A stretch of DNA of 64,000 nt from a virus, in the IMG/VR virus record IMGVR_UViG_3300043426_000266, positions 141,064 through 205,063 of that record; one strand, given 5' to 3'. Below the pieces are notes generated by a model. That model saw only the letters and a program-made list of their open reading frames with translations. It did no database searches and was not told where the DNA came from. The position numbers and the translations under genes were made by a program. Positions within the stretch are counted from its first letter, which is position 1, and each line of letters opens with the position of its first letter. Of the stretch, positions 34,652 through 43,662 are shown one piece after another.

Positions 34652-36190
34652 ATGAAAATGACTATCTACGTGTATAGCCATAGTTTCGTGGTCAGCACAG
34701 TTGAACGACGATTTAAACAAATCTTAGCTGCCTTTATCAGAAACAGACTTACCGTAGAGAAGTTTAAAATCGGTAAAGGTGACCCGGGAAAGAAGGTGTT
34801 CGCATCTTCTTCCCCAGACCGTAATCAGATCTTTTTCCACATCAATCTCTTCGAGCAGTTTAAACTTTTCTTACTTTCACAAGGGGTGAGGGCTGATGAG
34901 TATGAAGTGGTGTATAGGAAACCAAAGAAGGGTAAACGGATTGAGGTTAAATTCATTGCCCCGTATTCAATGTCTGAACTACAGAATCGTTGCTTAGATT
35001 TTATTAGGGATGACCGGGTTACGACAATTGCACCGCTACAGACAGGTAAAGGCAAAACAGCACTCGCGTTATACTTTATGTGTGAATACGGTCGCCGTAC
35101 AATGATCACGATGAATGCTAAATACATTCCTCGGTGGATTCAAGACTTAAGTGGTGAAAGTGCAATTGTAGATTTTGGTGAAGGGGATTTGTTGGTCATT
35201 AAAGGTTTAATCCAATTGAAAAAATATATTCAGTTGGCAAAAACCAAACAACTCCCCGAGTTTAAAGCGTTGTTAATCTCGAACACAACACTCTATATGT
35301 TTTATAAAGACTTTACTGATCATCCAGAGGAATGGAAAGAATATGGTTTAAAAGTTCCACAAGATCTTTACAACCTATTTGAGATTGGATTTAGGATTCG
35401 AGATGAATTCCATGAAGACATTCATTTCAACTGCAAATTCGACACCTTCACCAATGTAGGTAAAGCGTTGGATTTATCTGCGACGATTATCTACGATGAT
35501 CCTGGAATGGAGAGAATTAGTCAATTAATCTCCCCTATTAGTGATCGATTTAACCAAGGTAGATGGGATACATATACGGAAGTCTATGCGACCTTATATC
35601 GGATTAATTTACCTACCAAGCTTCGTTGGCAGATGGGTTGGAATGGTCCGTACAACCATAACGAGTTTGAAAAATCGGTTTTGAAAATACCGATTCATAA
35701 AAAGAACTTTATCTCAATGGTGACAGGCTTGGTAAGAGATCTTTTTGTAAATGACTACAAAAAAGGTCAACGCTGTTTAGTCTATGCCAGTACAAAAGAG
35801 ATGTGTACAATTCTATCAACCTTTATGGCTGAAGAGTTTTCACATCTATTCGTTCATCGATATATAGGAGAAGATGAGTATGAAGAATTATTAACAGGTG
35901 ACCTTGTGGTTAGTACACCTAAATCAGCAGGTACTGGGGTTGATATTCCCGGGTTGATTCTTGTGATCGATACAGTGAACACATCATCCACCCAAGCAAA
36001 CATCCAAAAAATAGGACGCTTGCGTAAACCAACGCTTACTGACGAAGAAGGAAAAACTATTGTTCCTAAGTACTATTACACCACCTGTGTACAAATCCCT
36101 CAGCACATGAAGTATCATTATGAGAAGCAGTCGAAACTTCGTGGGTTTGTAAAATCACTACAAACGTATGATACGGCTTACAAACTCTAA
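34652..36190 (+). CDS. SF2 DNA/RNA helicase, UvsW-like
   Basis: Helicase motifs in order: Walker A QTGKGKT (Gly132 to Thr136), motif Ia near TMNAKYIPRWI, motif II DEFH (251-254), motif III LDLSATI, motif V STPKSAGTGVDIPG, and motif VI QKIGRLRK (Gly455, Arg456). Motif II is D-E-F-H in place of the usual D-E-x-H with C or A. The set resembles UvsW/DEAD-like branch-migration helicases, which unwind recombination or replication intermediates. The ~115-residue N-terminal part before Walker A is phage-specific. Starts five bases after the beta' gene, with no clear Shine-Dalgarno, so it is probably coupled. phiKZ has a helicase at the same place relative to its RNAP genes. Confidence 0.9.
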   Translation: MKMTIYVYSHSFVVSTVERRFKQILAAFIRNRLTVEKFKIGKGDPGKKVFASSSPDRNQIFFHINLFEQFKLFLLSQGVRADEYEVVYRKPKKGKRIEVKFIAPYSMSELQNRCLDFIRDDRVTTIAPLQTGKGKTALALYFMCEYGRRTMITMNAKYIPRWIQDLSGESAIVDFGEGDLLVIKGLIQLKKYIQLAKTKQLPEFKALLISNTTLYMFYKDFTDHPEEWKEYGLKVPQDLYNLFEIGFRIRDEFHEDIHFNCKFDTFTNVGKALDLSATIIYDDPGMERISQLISPISDRFNQGRWDTYTEVYATLYRINLPTKLRWQMGWNGPYNHNEFEKSVLKIPIHKKNFISMVTGLVRDLFVNDYKKGQRCLVYASTKEMCTILSTFMAEEFSHLFVHRYIGEDEYEELLTGDLVVSTPKSAGTGVDIPGLILVIDTVNTSSTQANIQKIGRLRKPTLTDEEGKTIVPKYYYTTCVQIPQHMKYHYEKQSKLRGFVKSLQTYDTAYKL

Positions 36191-36202
36191 TGGGAGGTGT
36201 TT

Positions 36203-36397
36203 ATGCCATTCAGAAAAGAAACTCATCGAGATCAATTTAAAACTTTTCACCCCGGTATTGGGGTATCAGAGGATGATCCTATTTACTTAGGTGTCAAATC
36301 TAACCTAGAACATCTCCAACGCGGGGAGGCACTAGAAGATGAAAAAGATCCAATGGAGTTGCAACTTGATGATGAAGATGAAGACTTTGATGTTTAA
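36203..36397 (+). CDS. Small acidic unknown protein, 64 aa
   Basis: ATG at 36203 lies five bases after GGAGG and 12 bases after the helicase stop. The C-terminal third is a run of Asp/Glu (LQLDDEDEDFDV), like the acidic tips of proteins that dock to DNA-binding partners. It ends at a terminator. No family recognised. Confidence 0.65.
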   Translation: MPFRKETHRDQFKTFHPGIGVSEDDPIYLGVKSNLEHLQRGEALEDEKDPMELQLDDEDEDFDV

Positions 36398-36398
36398 A

Positions 36399-36428
36399 GA
36401 ATAACCGCCCCTAGGGGCGGTTATTTAT
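36399..36428 (+). terminator. Rho-independent terminator
   Basis: Arms AATAACCGCCCC and GGGGCGGTTATT with a TA loop, then TT. Closes the beta/beta'/helicase operon. Confidence 0.88.
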
Positions 36429-36453
36429 ATACCTTAACTTGAGTGAATAAGCG

Positions 36454-36978
36454 ATGTATGAATTTTCATTGAATATAAACCGTAACGAACCGAATGTTGG
36501 TGTTGCCACAATATATGCGCTGACCGGAAATCGTTTCGTGGTTGACTATAATGGTTACGTTAAATTTAATCGTATACCTGAATATTGGATTACAACAATT
36601 TTTCTACATTTTAAAGAAGATAATGTAAAGATTGAATTAGAGTGGATAGATACCCGACCAACTTTATACACTACACTGGATCGTTATATTCCTAATGTAG
36701 TTGCTGATTACATGAAGAATTATTATCCGAATTATGATACAGCCGATTCCTCTGGAAACAAATGGTCATGCTTAGTAATGATTAGAAAGGTATCCAAGAA
36801 AGAGCGAGAGGTTTGGTCAAGTGAAGGAATAGAGTTTTCCCCAACACCGTTACTTCAAGATGAGGATCCTGAGATTTGGAATTTCAATTACATGCTTCCG
36901 GAATCTACTGAAAATTGTATTGTCCTCAACCAAATTCCAAACCTTAGTTGGCTCACCAAAAAGAAAAAACGCAAATAG
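36454..36978 (+). CDS. Unknown phage protein, 174 aa
   Basis: A single-gene unit between two terminators. Mixed alpha/beta with a very basic C-terminus (LTKKKKRK). Sections such as RFVVDYNGYVKFNRIPEYWITTIFLHF look beta-rich. No motif recognised. The basic end may bind nucleic acid. Confidence 0.7.
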   Translation: MYEFSLNINRNEPNVGVATIYALTGNRFVVDYNGYVKFNRIPEYWITTIFLHFKEDNVKIELEWIDTRPTLYTTLDRYIPNVVADYMKNYYPNYDTADSSGNKWSCLVMIRKVSKKEREVWSSEGIEFSPTPLLQDEDPEIWNFNYMLPESTENCIVLNQIPNLSWLTKKKKRK

Positions 36979-36979
36979 A

Positions 36980-37010
36980 AAATAGAGAGCCTAGGCTCTC
37001 TATTTTTTTT
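36980..37010. terminator. Terminator between convergent genes
   Basis: Arms AATAGAGAGCC and GGCTCTCTATT followed by eight T on the plus strand. Serves the 36454 gene and lies just after the stop of the minus gene at 37014. Confidence 0.85.
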
Positions 37011-37013
37011 ATG

Positions 37014-37976
37014 TTAACGAAGGGTTTGTGCCCAACCCAAGAAGGCTTCAGTATAACGTGCTTTATCGGCTGGGAATTTACCTACAATTGCGCCTAGCTT
37101 AAATTCACGGAGGGTGTGTAGTCGATCGGACGGATTAGCAATCGCTTGGAAAATACTGTTCATTGTATTAAACATCAGCAACTCTGGGATATCCCAACGT
37201 GAGGTACGAGTAAATCGACCAAGGTAAGTAACACGATAAGAACTCTTTTCATTCTTAAAGAATTTCCAAAGTAGATAATCCATTGCAATAGATCGCTCTT
37301 TAGGTGCAATCATCAATGCCCGCAGATAGTTACGATACAATTGTTGCTGAAGACTTGCTCCTTTTTGCTCAGGCACAACCACACCACGAGCCATTTCAAT
37401 TTCATAACGATCGAAGAATTGAATGATTTCTTGTAAATCGTCCGAACCCGTACCAAAAACATAACCATGTTTCATTTGGAAGTATTCTTCCGTAGAAATT
37501 GTATTAATGTTAACAGTATCAGCTTTAGCTTCAACACGTTTCATGGAAGGTACTGATTTAACAACCAAAGGCTTAGTTTCCGCTTTAACCTCTGGCTTAG
37601 CTACAGCGTCTTTCTCTTTGTCTATTGGTGCTTCAGTTGCTTCTTCGGTATCCGCTTTTTCAGGAGCTGGTGTAGGTTCAGGTTCAGGTTCAGTCTGATC
37701 AGACTGAACCGTAGATTCGTCTTCTTTTTCAACATCAGTAGACGGTTGAATCTCACTAGGGGAAGTCGGTTGCGTATCAGCATCCCCACTCTCAGGTTGT
37801 TGTTCAGATTCGTTCTGAGTTTCCTCAGCAGGAACCTCGGTTGAAACTTCCTCAACTTCTTTTTCTACCTCTGATTGAGTGTTGACTTCCTCAGTAACAA
37901 CCGGGGTTGTTTCCTCTGGGGTTGTGGTAGGGGTAGGTTGTTGCTGTGCTTTAGTTTTGTTACGCTGACCAGCCAT
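37014..37976 (-). CDS. Unknown protein with long acidic disordered N-terminus, 320 aa
   Basis: Residues 1 to about 150 are low-complexity, rich in Glu, Pro, Thr, Ala and Gln. The C-terminal ~165 residues are folded, mostly helical and basic (RNYLRALMIAPKERSIAMDYLLWKFF). It is the last of three co-directional minus-strand genes that include the second beta' C-terminal gene, so it may be a virion component injected with the RNA polymerase. Ribosome site GGAG precedes the ATG at 37976. No family recognised. Confidence 0.75.
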   Translation of the reverse strand: MAGQRNKTKAQQQPTPTTTPEETTPVVTEEVNTQSEVEKEVEEVSTEVPAEETQNESEQQPESGDADTQPTSPSEIQPSTDVEKEDESTVQSDQTEPEPEPTPAPEKADTEEATEAPIDKEKDAVAKPEVKAETKPLVVKSVPSMKRVEAKADTVNINTISTEEYFQMKHGYVFGTGSDDLQEIIQFFDRYEIEMARGVVVPEQKGASLQQQLYRNYLRALMIAPKERSIAMDYLLWKFFKNEKSSYRVTYLGRFTRTSRWDIPELLMFNTMNSIFQAIANPSDRLHTLREFKLGAIVGKFPADKARYTEAFLGWAQTLR

Positions 37977-37986
37977 TATAAGCTCC

Positions 37987-39267
37987 TTACGTCAAATGAA
38001 TTTTAGGATTGAATTCAGCAATTTTAAATGAACGACCATGCATTGCTTTCATGGCGTTGTTCATGATAATGGATCCAGGAAGAGAGGTTTCGATATGCAC
38101 CATTTCTCTTGAAGTAAAGAAGAAAGTATCTGTGCAGTGACCACAGAAGTTCGGTGGCTTCGTTTTACATCTCGCTGGAGTTCGTACGGTAATCGTTTTA
38201 TTGATTAATGATTTTGCCAACTCCGGAGTAATCTCGTTGGTTTTACCTGACACAGGATCAACGGTATATCGACCATAATAACGCTTCATATTATCTTGAG
38301 TCAATAAAACATTTACACCAGTCTTTACCCCACAGTCATCTTCTGAAATCTTTGAGTTCATGAAGATACGATATAGATAGTTTACTAGTTCACCGCCCTG
38401 CGCGGTTAAATGTCCACGAGAGTATGACGCTGCGCGAGTTGTATCGGCATTCGCTGGGATATTTTTAACGTCCATCCCGTCAGATAGTGGTTTGGTAATG
38501 ATCGCGGGTTTACCCCCGCCGAGACCATCGTCTAACCCGTACATTACGTGTGCTTTTTTTCTAGAATTTTCAAAAGACTTATCTGAAACAAAGAAGTCCT
38601 CCGCAACATCCCCCTTGAAAGAGTTCTTATCCATTGCAACAAGTTCTTTTTCAATTTCAGCAATCACCACGGTATTATCAAGTTCCGCTGCGTGCTTCTT
38701 CAACAACTCATCCCGACGGATTTCTACTGATTTATCAATAGACATTGTTTTGGCAGAACCAGTTGGAGTCGACACTGCCCATAACCCATTGAGCATGTTT
38801 AGACATTCACACCAGTAGTAGAATTCTGCAGCAGTGATTCTTTTCTCTTTAATGAACTGCTCAACAACTGAATTAATATCAGATGGTTTAAGTTTTTTGT
38901 TTAGATAAGGAGCTTTATCCCCAAATGCAGCAATAAGACAAATTAAATTACCTAGGATTGTTCCACCCGTACTCATTGTTACTTCGTGGATGTTTGGTAA
39001 ATCCCCAGGGTTTAAAGTATAAGTGGTTTTATAATCAATAATACTTTCTAATGGTTTAACTCCGTCTATCTTTTCAAACGCATTTGTTTCGGAGTTCCAA
39101 AACATGTGCTGGCCAGTATCACGGTCAATGGCGATATCAAAACCAATCCAGTCACGTATCTCATCACTGAAGGGGTGGGTAGCAACAGTAAAGACGCACA
39201 GCAACCAACGGGTCTCTTTATATCGATTTGCTTTCACACCACCTAAGAAAAAATTAAAACGATCCAT
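37987..39267 (-). CDS. Second RNA polymerase beta' C-terminal part, probable virion RNAP
   Basis: A second, divergent beta' C-terminal fragment. KPLSDGMDVKNIPANADTTR matches the segment before the bridge helix; RAASYSRGHLTAQGGELVNY corresponds to the bridge helix and T-A-N-S-G-Y-L-T-R-R. KISEDDCGVKTGV matches V-T-E-D-D-C-G-T. FCGHCTDTFF is the C-A-H-C-Y-G site, and IIMNNAMKAMHGRSF the trigger-loop start. The protein stops at the trigger loop, about 30 residues after the zinc-like site. It lies on the opposite strand from the non-virion genes, and position and size recall phiKZ gp80, a virion RNAP subunit. AGGAGA precedes the ATG. It overlaps its upstream neighbour by 14 bases. Confidence 0.88.
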   Translation of the reverse strand: MDRFNFFLGGVKANRYKETRWLLCVFTVATHPFSDEIRDWIGFDIAIDRDTGQHMFWNSETNAFEKIDGVKPLESIIDYKTTYTLNPGDLPNIHEVTMSTGGTILGNLICLIAAFGDKAPYLNKKLKPSDINSVVEQFIKEKRITAAEFYYWCECLNMLNGLWAVSTPTGSAKTMSIDKSVEIRRDELLKKHAAELDNTVVIAEIEKELVAMDKNSFKGDVAEDFFVSDKSFENSRKKAHVMYGLDDGLGGGKPAIITKPLSDGMDVKNIPANADTTRAASYSRGHLTAQGGELVNYLYRIFMNSKISEDDCGVKTGVNVLLTQDNMKRYYGRYTVDPVSGKTNEITPELAKSLINKTITVRTPARCKTKPPNFCGHCTDTFFFTSREMVHIETSLPGSIIMNNAMKAMHGRSFKIAEFNPKIHLT

Positions 39268-40111
39268 TAATCTTCTCCTGGATACAGATGTTATTAATTT
39301 GATAACTTAATTCTGCTAAATACATTGGGTCTTCGCCGTATAGGTCTTTAGCAAGTGAATTCACTTTTGTTTTTAAATCTTTCCATTCAGTTTTACCAAT
39401 CAAAGCAATTTCAACCAACTTCCAAGCAACCCGGTTCTTAGTTGTTCCTGATTTTAATGATTTTAACATATCTCTAAAGTTGGACATGATAACAATATCA
39501 CTAATTGGTAAATTTAATTCATCGTTATAAACAAAGTGTTTAACAGTGTTAATTTGTTTAAGACCCCAAATTCTAAACAACAGTTCTTTTTTACGACTAT
39601 CAATTTCTGGAACTGTAATCAAACCTTCTGATTGCATTACACGCATCGGACTAAAATGGATATTGTAAATACGTTCGATAAACTCGGTGGGGATACGTTC
39701 AACAATATCTTCGAATTGAATTAAGTCGGCGTAACAAACTTTTTCTATTAGGTCTAAAAAACCGTCTAAAGGTGTTTCAGCATTATCTAAAAGTTCAGTA
39801 ATTAAAACATGTTCATCCGATTCTTCAATCACTGATAAATAGCTTAACAACGCATTTGAGGTTGCAATGTTATCGCAGTTGATTTGAATACCAAGTTCTT
39901 CAAAAATTAACTTCTGATATTGGCGAATGTGACCGTAGCATGTTTGAATAACTTCAAACGTGTCATTGTTTTCTAACAACATCCCTAGCTCATTTAAGTT
40001 AAGTTCAATATCCACCATTCCAAAATTTTGAATCGTGTGAATTGAATCATTAATTAAAGCCTGTTGTTCTACCGTGCACGTATCAGTTAAGAATTGTTGG
40101 ATAATGTCCAT
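39254..40111 (-). CDS. Unknown phage protein, 285 aa
   Basis: First gene of the three-gene minus operon that contains the second beta' C-terminal subunit, with GAGG before the ATG at 40111. Acidic and wholly helical in appearance, no motif recognised. Overlap with the RNAP gene by 14 bases implies coupled translation and perhaps physical association, but that is inference. Confidence 0.75.
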   Translation of the reverse strand: MDIIQQFLTDTCTVEQQALINDSIHTIQNFGMVDIELNLNELGMLLENNDTFEVIQTCYGHIRQYQKLIFEELGIQINCDNIATSNALLSYLSVIEESDEHVLITELLDNAETPLDGFLDLIEKVCYADLIQFEDIVERIPTEFIERIYNIHFSPMRVMQSEGLITVPEIDSRKKELLFRIWGLKQINTVKHFVYNDELNLPISDIVIMSNFRDMLKSLKSGTTKNRVAWKLVEIALIGKTEWKDLKTKVNSLAKDLYGEDPMYLAELSYQINNICIQEKINGSF

Positions 40112-40148
40112 TTAAACCTCTGTAAAATAATATTAGATATCAATACAT

Positions 40149-40721
40149 ATGAACATAAACGTTGGAAATTACAAAATGCAATGTCTTGAAAAACTGCACC
40201 TACTCGATGGAAAACCATTTGAAGTTGTTCGTCAAGAAGCAATTGATGAATATAACAATACGGGCGGTAAACCATTATCGGAAACGGATAAAGAAAACCT
40301 GCGCAAAAGTTACATTAAACAAAAGAAAACCAAAACGGATTATCGGCTCTACCCACTCTATCAATCGATTAAAGAAATTGAGCTGCATTGTACCCCCACC
40401 ATGAGCGAGTTACTTGTTCAGGATGAAGATGGTGCTTGGACTCAAACAGAGGTATATACACTTCTAGCGAGTTTAAAACCTGAAAATGCTGAGTTGCTTA
40501 AACAAATGGAAGTTCTTTGGATTCCATCTGTTGGTAAAGCAGACCAGCTCAAACGAACTTGGATTAAAGAAAAAGTTATTCAAACTCGATTCTCTCGCCG
40601 AGGACAGGAGTTTGTCGAAAAGCTTCAAGCGTTGGTTGATGATTTATTTTCACTCTCAACTTTATGTATCAATGTGCAACTACTACTCAACGATTTAACA
40701 AAGGAAGTAACTGATGTCTAA
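40149..40721 (+). CDS. Unknown phage protein, 190 aa
   Basis: Divergent from the RNAP minus operon, across a 37-base gap. No Shine-Dalgarno is seen before the ATG at 40149, nor before the next in-frame ATG at 40176, so the start is uncertain and the message may be nearly leaderless. The protein is helical and charged. Its 3' end overlaps the next gene by eight bases. No family recognised. Confidence 0.65.
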   Translation: MNINVGNYKMQCLEKLHLLDGKPFEVVRQEAIDEYNNTGGKPLSETDKENLRKSYIKQKKTKTDYRLYPLYQSIKEIELHCTPTMSELLVQDEDGAWTQTEVYTLLASLKPENAELLKQMEVLWIPSVGKADQLKRTWIKEKVIQTRFSRRGQEFVEKLQALVDDLFSLSTLCINVQLLLNDLTKEVTDV

Positions 40722-43017
40722 TCTTTCAATTATTATTTCCCCATTGGCGGATGCTGAAAAAGTAAAAACCGAATTGCAAGAACTGTTAGTTGGTAAATCA
40801 GTAGTGATCTCTGATGACCCATTTGCAATTGGTGATGTCGTCATTACTCAATATTTCTCTGACTTGTCAAAACATTTATCGGGTCATGTTTTAGATACAC
40901 TCCTAGAGCGTAAAGATTTATTGGTACAAACACACACCCAGGTAAGTGTAGGTGAACATATTGGTTCGTTGATGAATGATGAGAACTCAGACACAGCAGC
41001 AATATCTAGAATTTCAACCAATGCGTTTTCAGCAATTGCGTTTGCAAATCAAATTGCAAAACTAAATGAAAAGTTTATTATCACAACATCAGTTGATCAT
41101 AGTTTTGGTGAAGAGATGGCATTTTCTGATTGGTTGAACCGCCAACCGCAAGTTCAAGAGACTGTGACCACAGAAGTTAAGATTGAGCCAGAGGCGCCTG
41201 CTGCTGAAGTTGCTACTTCTGCAGAAACAGTCGTACCTGCGGTAGTGGAAACAGATCCAGTCCCTGTTGACGATAAGACTGAAATCGCCGGTGATGGTCT
41301 TGGATCAACCGATACCGCCCCTGTGGTTGATGAAGCGTTTTTAGACCCACTTTCAAATGTGATCAGCGCAACGACTGACCCCCAACCAATTGTCTTGGAA
41401 GAAATTTCCGTCAATGAGGTCTCTGAAACTGATACTTCAACTGCTGTAGAGGAAGCTGCTCCTCTGGTCGAACTAAACTCTGATATGGATTCCTTTGATC
41501 CGTTAGCACAAGCATTCGCAACTTCTTCTCAATTAGCAAACGAGGAGGAACCCAAACCAGAGCCTGATTTAGATGCGTCAATTTACATCGGTCGTTTACC
41601 AGACTATCCAAAAGTCGAAACAACAGTTGAAATTTTAAAACACCCATTGGTGAAAAAAGCTAAAGACGAACCATCAAGTGAAGCAATGTTTTACGACTGG
41701 GGTGGTGACGTGGATTCGCTTACATCTGAGTTAGAAAGACTTGATCGAATGTCTGAGGAAGCAACTCAACGTAAACGTCGCCCCAACTTCACAGAACAAG
41801 ACATGCAGACGCTGGCATGTATGAGTGATCGAATTGGGTCTAGAGACATAATGAACCGAATGTTTACACCCCAGTCTAAATGGTCACAAGCGCTTCGCAC
41901 AGAGACAAAAGCAATTCCGCTACTCACTGTAGTTAAAAACCCAAACTATGGCGATCAGCGCTATGTGGGTACTGATGCAGTACCGTTGCTTGCTAACCGT
42001 ATGAAAATTGGTGTAACAATTGGTGTAATGCTACCACATACTGGTATTTACGTTTTAATTGTTTCACCAGGAGATGATGAAGTATTAAACACGCTGTCCA
42101 TCATCAATGCACAACGTGTTGAAACCCTACGCTCTTCTTCTGGGATCTTATTAGGTAATAGTAATTACTATCTAAATAAACAAATCATTGACTTGTTCTT
42201 AAATAGCGTAACAGATTGTTCTTTAACCGCACATAATCGTGAAATGCTGCAAAAGCTAATTGATGATCGTGATGTTGATATTATCGCTGCTGCGCTGTAT
42301 GCATCTATCTATCCAGATGGCTACGACTATACACAGGTTTGCGGGTTAGAACTTGCCAATCATCCAGGTAAAATTTGCCCGGGTAGTCAAGAGTTTGTTG
42401 CTGATTTAAAACGTATGGTGTTTGTAGACAATTCACGTTTAAATGAATATCAACGTAACATCGCAACAGCTGGATTAACCAAACGTTCAGTTAAAGAAAT
42501 TGAAGACTATCAAAGTCAACATTATCTTGGTTGGGAAAAACCATACGAGATTACTGAAGGTGTTCAATTCATTTATAAACCAGTGTCTTCTTTGGTTGCA
42601 ATTGAAGCAGGTGAAAAATGGATTAGTGAAATCTCTAGCGTCGTTGACCGTTTGATTGCGTTTAAACAAGATGAAACTGAACGGAATGTGATGATCAACC
42701 AACGAATCGATATTACGCGTATTCGTGAGTTTAGTCATTGGGTATCTGAGATTCATGTTGACGGGTTGATTCTTAAAGACCGTGATAAAATTGATCAGTT
42801 GTTAAATAAACTGAGTCGTAATCCAGAGGTTGTGAACAAAGTAGGTGAAACCCTATCCGAGTTCCAACGTTTATCTGTTATTGCAATGGTGGCTATTCCA
42901 CGCGTGGAATGTCCGACTTGTTCTCAGACTGATCAGAAGGATTTAGATATTAGCCCTTATTTAATTCCACAAGATGCAGTCTCTCGTTTTTTTACCCTCG
43001 CCCACCAAAGATTCTAA
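40714..43017 (+). CDS. Probable tail/baseplate assembly protein, 767 aa (short form)
   Basis: Residues 1 to about 150 are folded. A low-complexity Glu/Val/Thr/Pro-rich linker spans about 150-290. A folded C-terminal region follows, containing Cys-rich sites (VCGLELANHPGKICPG near 548-563; VECPTCSQT near 730) that could bind zinc. The later region (MKIGVTIGVMLPHTGIYVLIVSPGDDEVL and the CPTC site) reminds me of T4-type baseplate-hub assembly chaperones, but the match is weak. The reading frame ends 22 bases after seven consecutive T (42987-42993) where the -1 frame continues open for 172 codons; see the extension feature. Confidence 0.65.
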   Translation: MSNLSIIISPLADAEKVKTELQELLVGKSVVISDDPFAIGDVVITQYFSDLSKHLSGHVLDTLLERKDLLVQTHTQVSVGEHIGSLMNDENSDTAAISRISTNAFSAIAFANQIAKLNEKFIITTSVDHSFGEEMAFSDWLNRQPQVQETVTTEVKIEPEAPAAEVATSAETVVPAVVETDPVPVDDKTEIAGDGLGSTDTAPVVDEAFLDPLSNVISATTDPQPIVLEEISVNEVSETDTSTAVEEAAPLVELNSDMDSFDPLAQAFATSSQLANEEEPKPEPDLDASIYIGRLPDYPKVETTVEILKHPLVKKAKDEPSSEAMFYDWGGDVDSLTSELERLDRMSEEATQRKRRPNFTEQDMQTLACMSDRIGSRDIMNRMFTPQSKWSQALRTETKAIPLLTVVKNPNYGDQRYVGTDAVPLLANRMKIGVTIGVMLPHTGIYVLIVSPGDDEVLNTLSIINAQRVETLRSSSGILLGNSNYYLNKQIIDLFLNSVTDCSLTAHNREMLQKLIDDRDVDIIAAALYASIYPDGYDYTQVCGLELANHPGKICPGSQEFVADLKRMVFVDNSRLNEYQRNIATAGLTKRSVKEIEDYQSQHYLGWEKPYEITEGVQFIYKPVSSLVAIEAGEKWISEISSVVDRLIAFKQDETERNVMINQRIDITRIREFSHWVSEIHVDGLILKDRDKIDQLLNKLSRNPEVVNKVGETLSEFQRLSVIAMVAIPRVECPTCSQTDQKDLDISPYLIPQDAVSRFFTLAHQRF
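42987..42993 (+). promoter_or_regulatory. Candidate -1 ribosomal slippery site TTTTTTT
   Basis: Zero-frame codons around it are CGT TTT TTT ACC, giving the pattern X-XXY-YYZ with all T. The zero-frame stop is at 43015. A GAAGAGTTC / GAACTCTTC hairpin starts 32 bases downstream, further than the usual 5-9, so its role in stimulating the slip is doubtful. Confidence 0.5.
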
Positions 43018-43511
43018 TTGGTAACGAAGAGTTCAATCGAACTCTTCCGCCTGATGGCCAGCATGTTTTACATATCGAGTATGGTACGAGTGAGCCTGAA
43101 GTTATTCCTCGTATCATGGTCGCTGCTGATGAGTTTAGGTTAGGGCTTGGTGTAAGTACAATTAATGGTTTCGAACGAGCAGCGATAAGACAGGATGTCT
43201 ATGATCAAGTGTTTTTAAAGGAATCCGATCACCCTTATTCAACGATTCGCATGAGTAATAAAGAGCGGTATTCTTCAACCCATTTGTGGTATAGTCGTAT
43301 GGCAGAGTTTATGCTTTATAACGCCGCTGAGAAAACGGGGTTATCATTCGTAGAGTTTGTTAAAATGCCAACATGGTTTGTTGAAAATACACTCTCGACA
43401 CTTAGACAACAAAGTAAAGACACGAGACAGGGCGCTGCAAGTCTTCAAAAAGACATTGAGAAGATGGGTGATGCTGCTGTTGAAAACTTTTCCAACATGA
43501 AAAAACGGTAG
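42993..43511 (+). CDS. C-terminal extension reached by candidate -1 frameshift (172 codons)
   Basis: This frame has no ATG until 43116 and no ribosome site there, yet the translation upstream of that ATG reads like real protein (RPPKILIGNEEFNRTL; GQHVLHIEYGTSEPEVIP). It begins exactly where the upstream gene runs through T-TTT-TTT at 42987-42993, a perfect -1 slippery heptamer. A -1 slip would give a 932-residue fusion. The extension ends in a helical section (SRMAEFMLYNAAEKTG; SFVEFVKMPTWFVENTL) of the kind seen in tail-assembly chaperones. Alternatives are a separate gene with a non-ATG start, or a homopolymer length error in the assembly. A perfect 9-bp hairpin lies at 43026-43047. Confidence 0.6.
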   Translation, partial: YPRPPKILIGNEEFNRTLPPDGQHVLHIEYGTSEPEVIPRIMVAADEFRLGLGVSTINGFERAAIRQDVYDQVFLKESDHPYSTIRMSNKERYSSTHLWYSRMAEFMLYNAAEKTGLSFVEFVKMPTWFVENTLSTLRQQSKDTRQGAASLQKDIEKMGDAAVENFSNMKKR

Positions 43512-43532
43512 GGTAATTACCCTACCGTTTTA
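43502..43532 (+). terminator. Terminator overlapping a stop codon
   Basis: Perfect palindrome AAACGGTAGGGTAATTACCCTACCGTTT, followed by TA. The TAG stop of the frameshift extension (43509-43511) lies inside the left arm. Confidence 0.8.
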
Positions 43533-43549
43533 TGGATTAAAATATTTTT

Positions 43550-43565
43550 AGATATATTATTTAAG
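43550..43565 (+). promoter_or_regulatory. AT-rich promoter-like element without a downstream gene
   Basis: AGATATATTATTTAA matches the promoter element seen at 8199, 16895, 25376 and 45749, but no gene follows on the plus strand; only the structured non-coding stretch does. It could drive a non-coding RNA. Confidence 0.4.
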
Positions 43566-43617
43566 AGCTATCTGAATATATTGCAAGCCTGAAAAATAAT
43601 AGTCTATCGCATAAATA

Positions 43618-43641
43618 AAGAAGGGGCAATTGCCCCTTCTT
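43618..43641. terminator. Palindromic hairpin with GGGGCAATTGCCCC core
   Basis: AAGAAGGGGCAATTGCCCCTTCTT, perfectly self-complementary. Shares its core with the terminators at 30084 and 43931. On the plus strand only a short T run follows. Confidence 0.75.
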
Positions 43642-43662
43642 TAAGTATATTTAGTTAACGCA

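Noticed and set aside
37507-37855. Open frames on both strands within the 37014-37976 gene
   Set aside because: Shadows produced by its repetitive Glu/Pro/Thr coding sequence.
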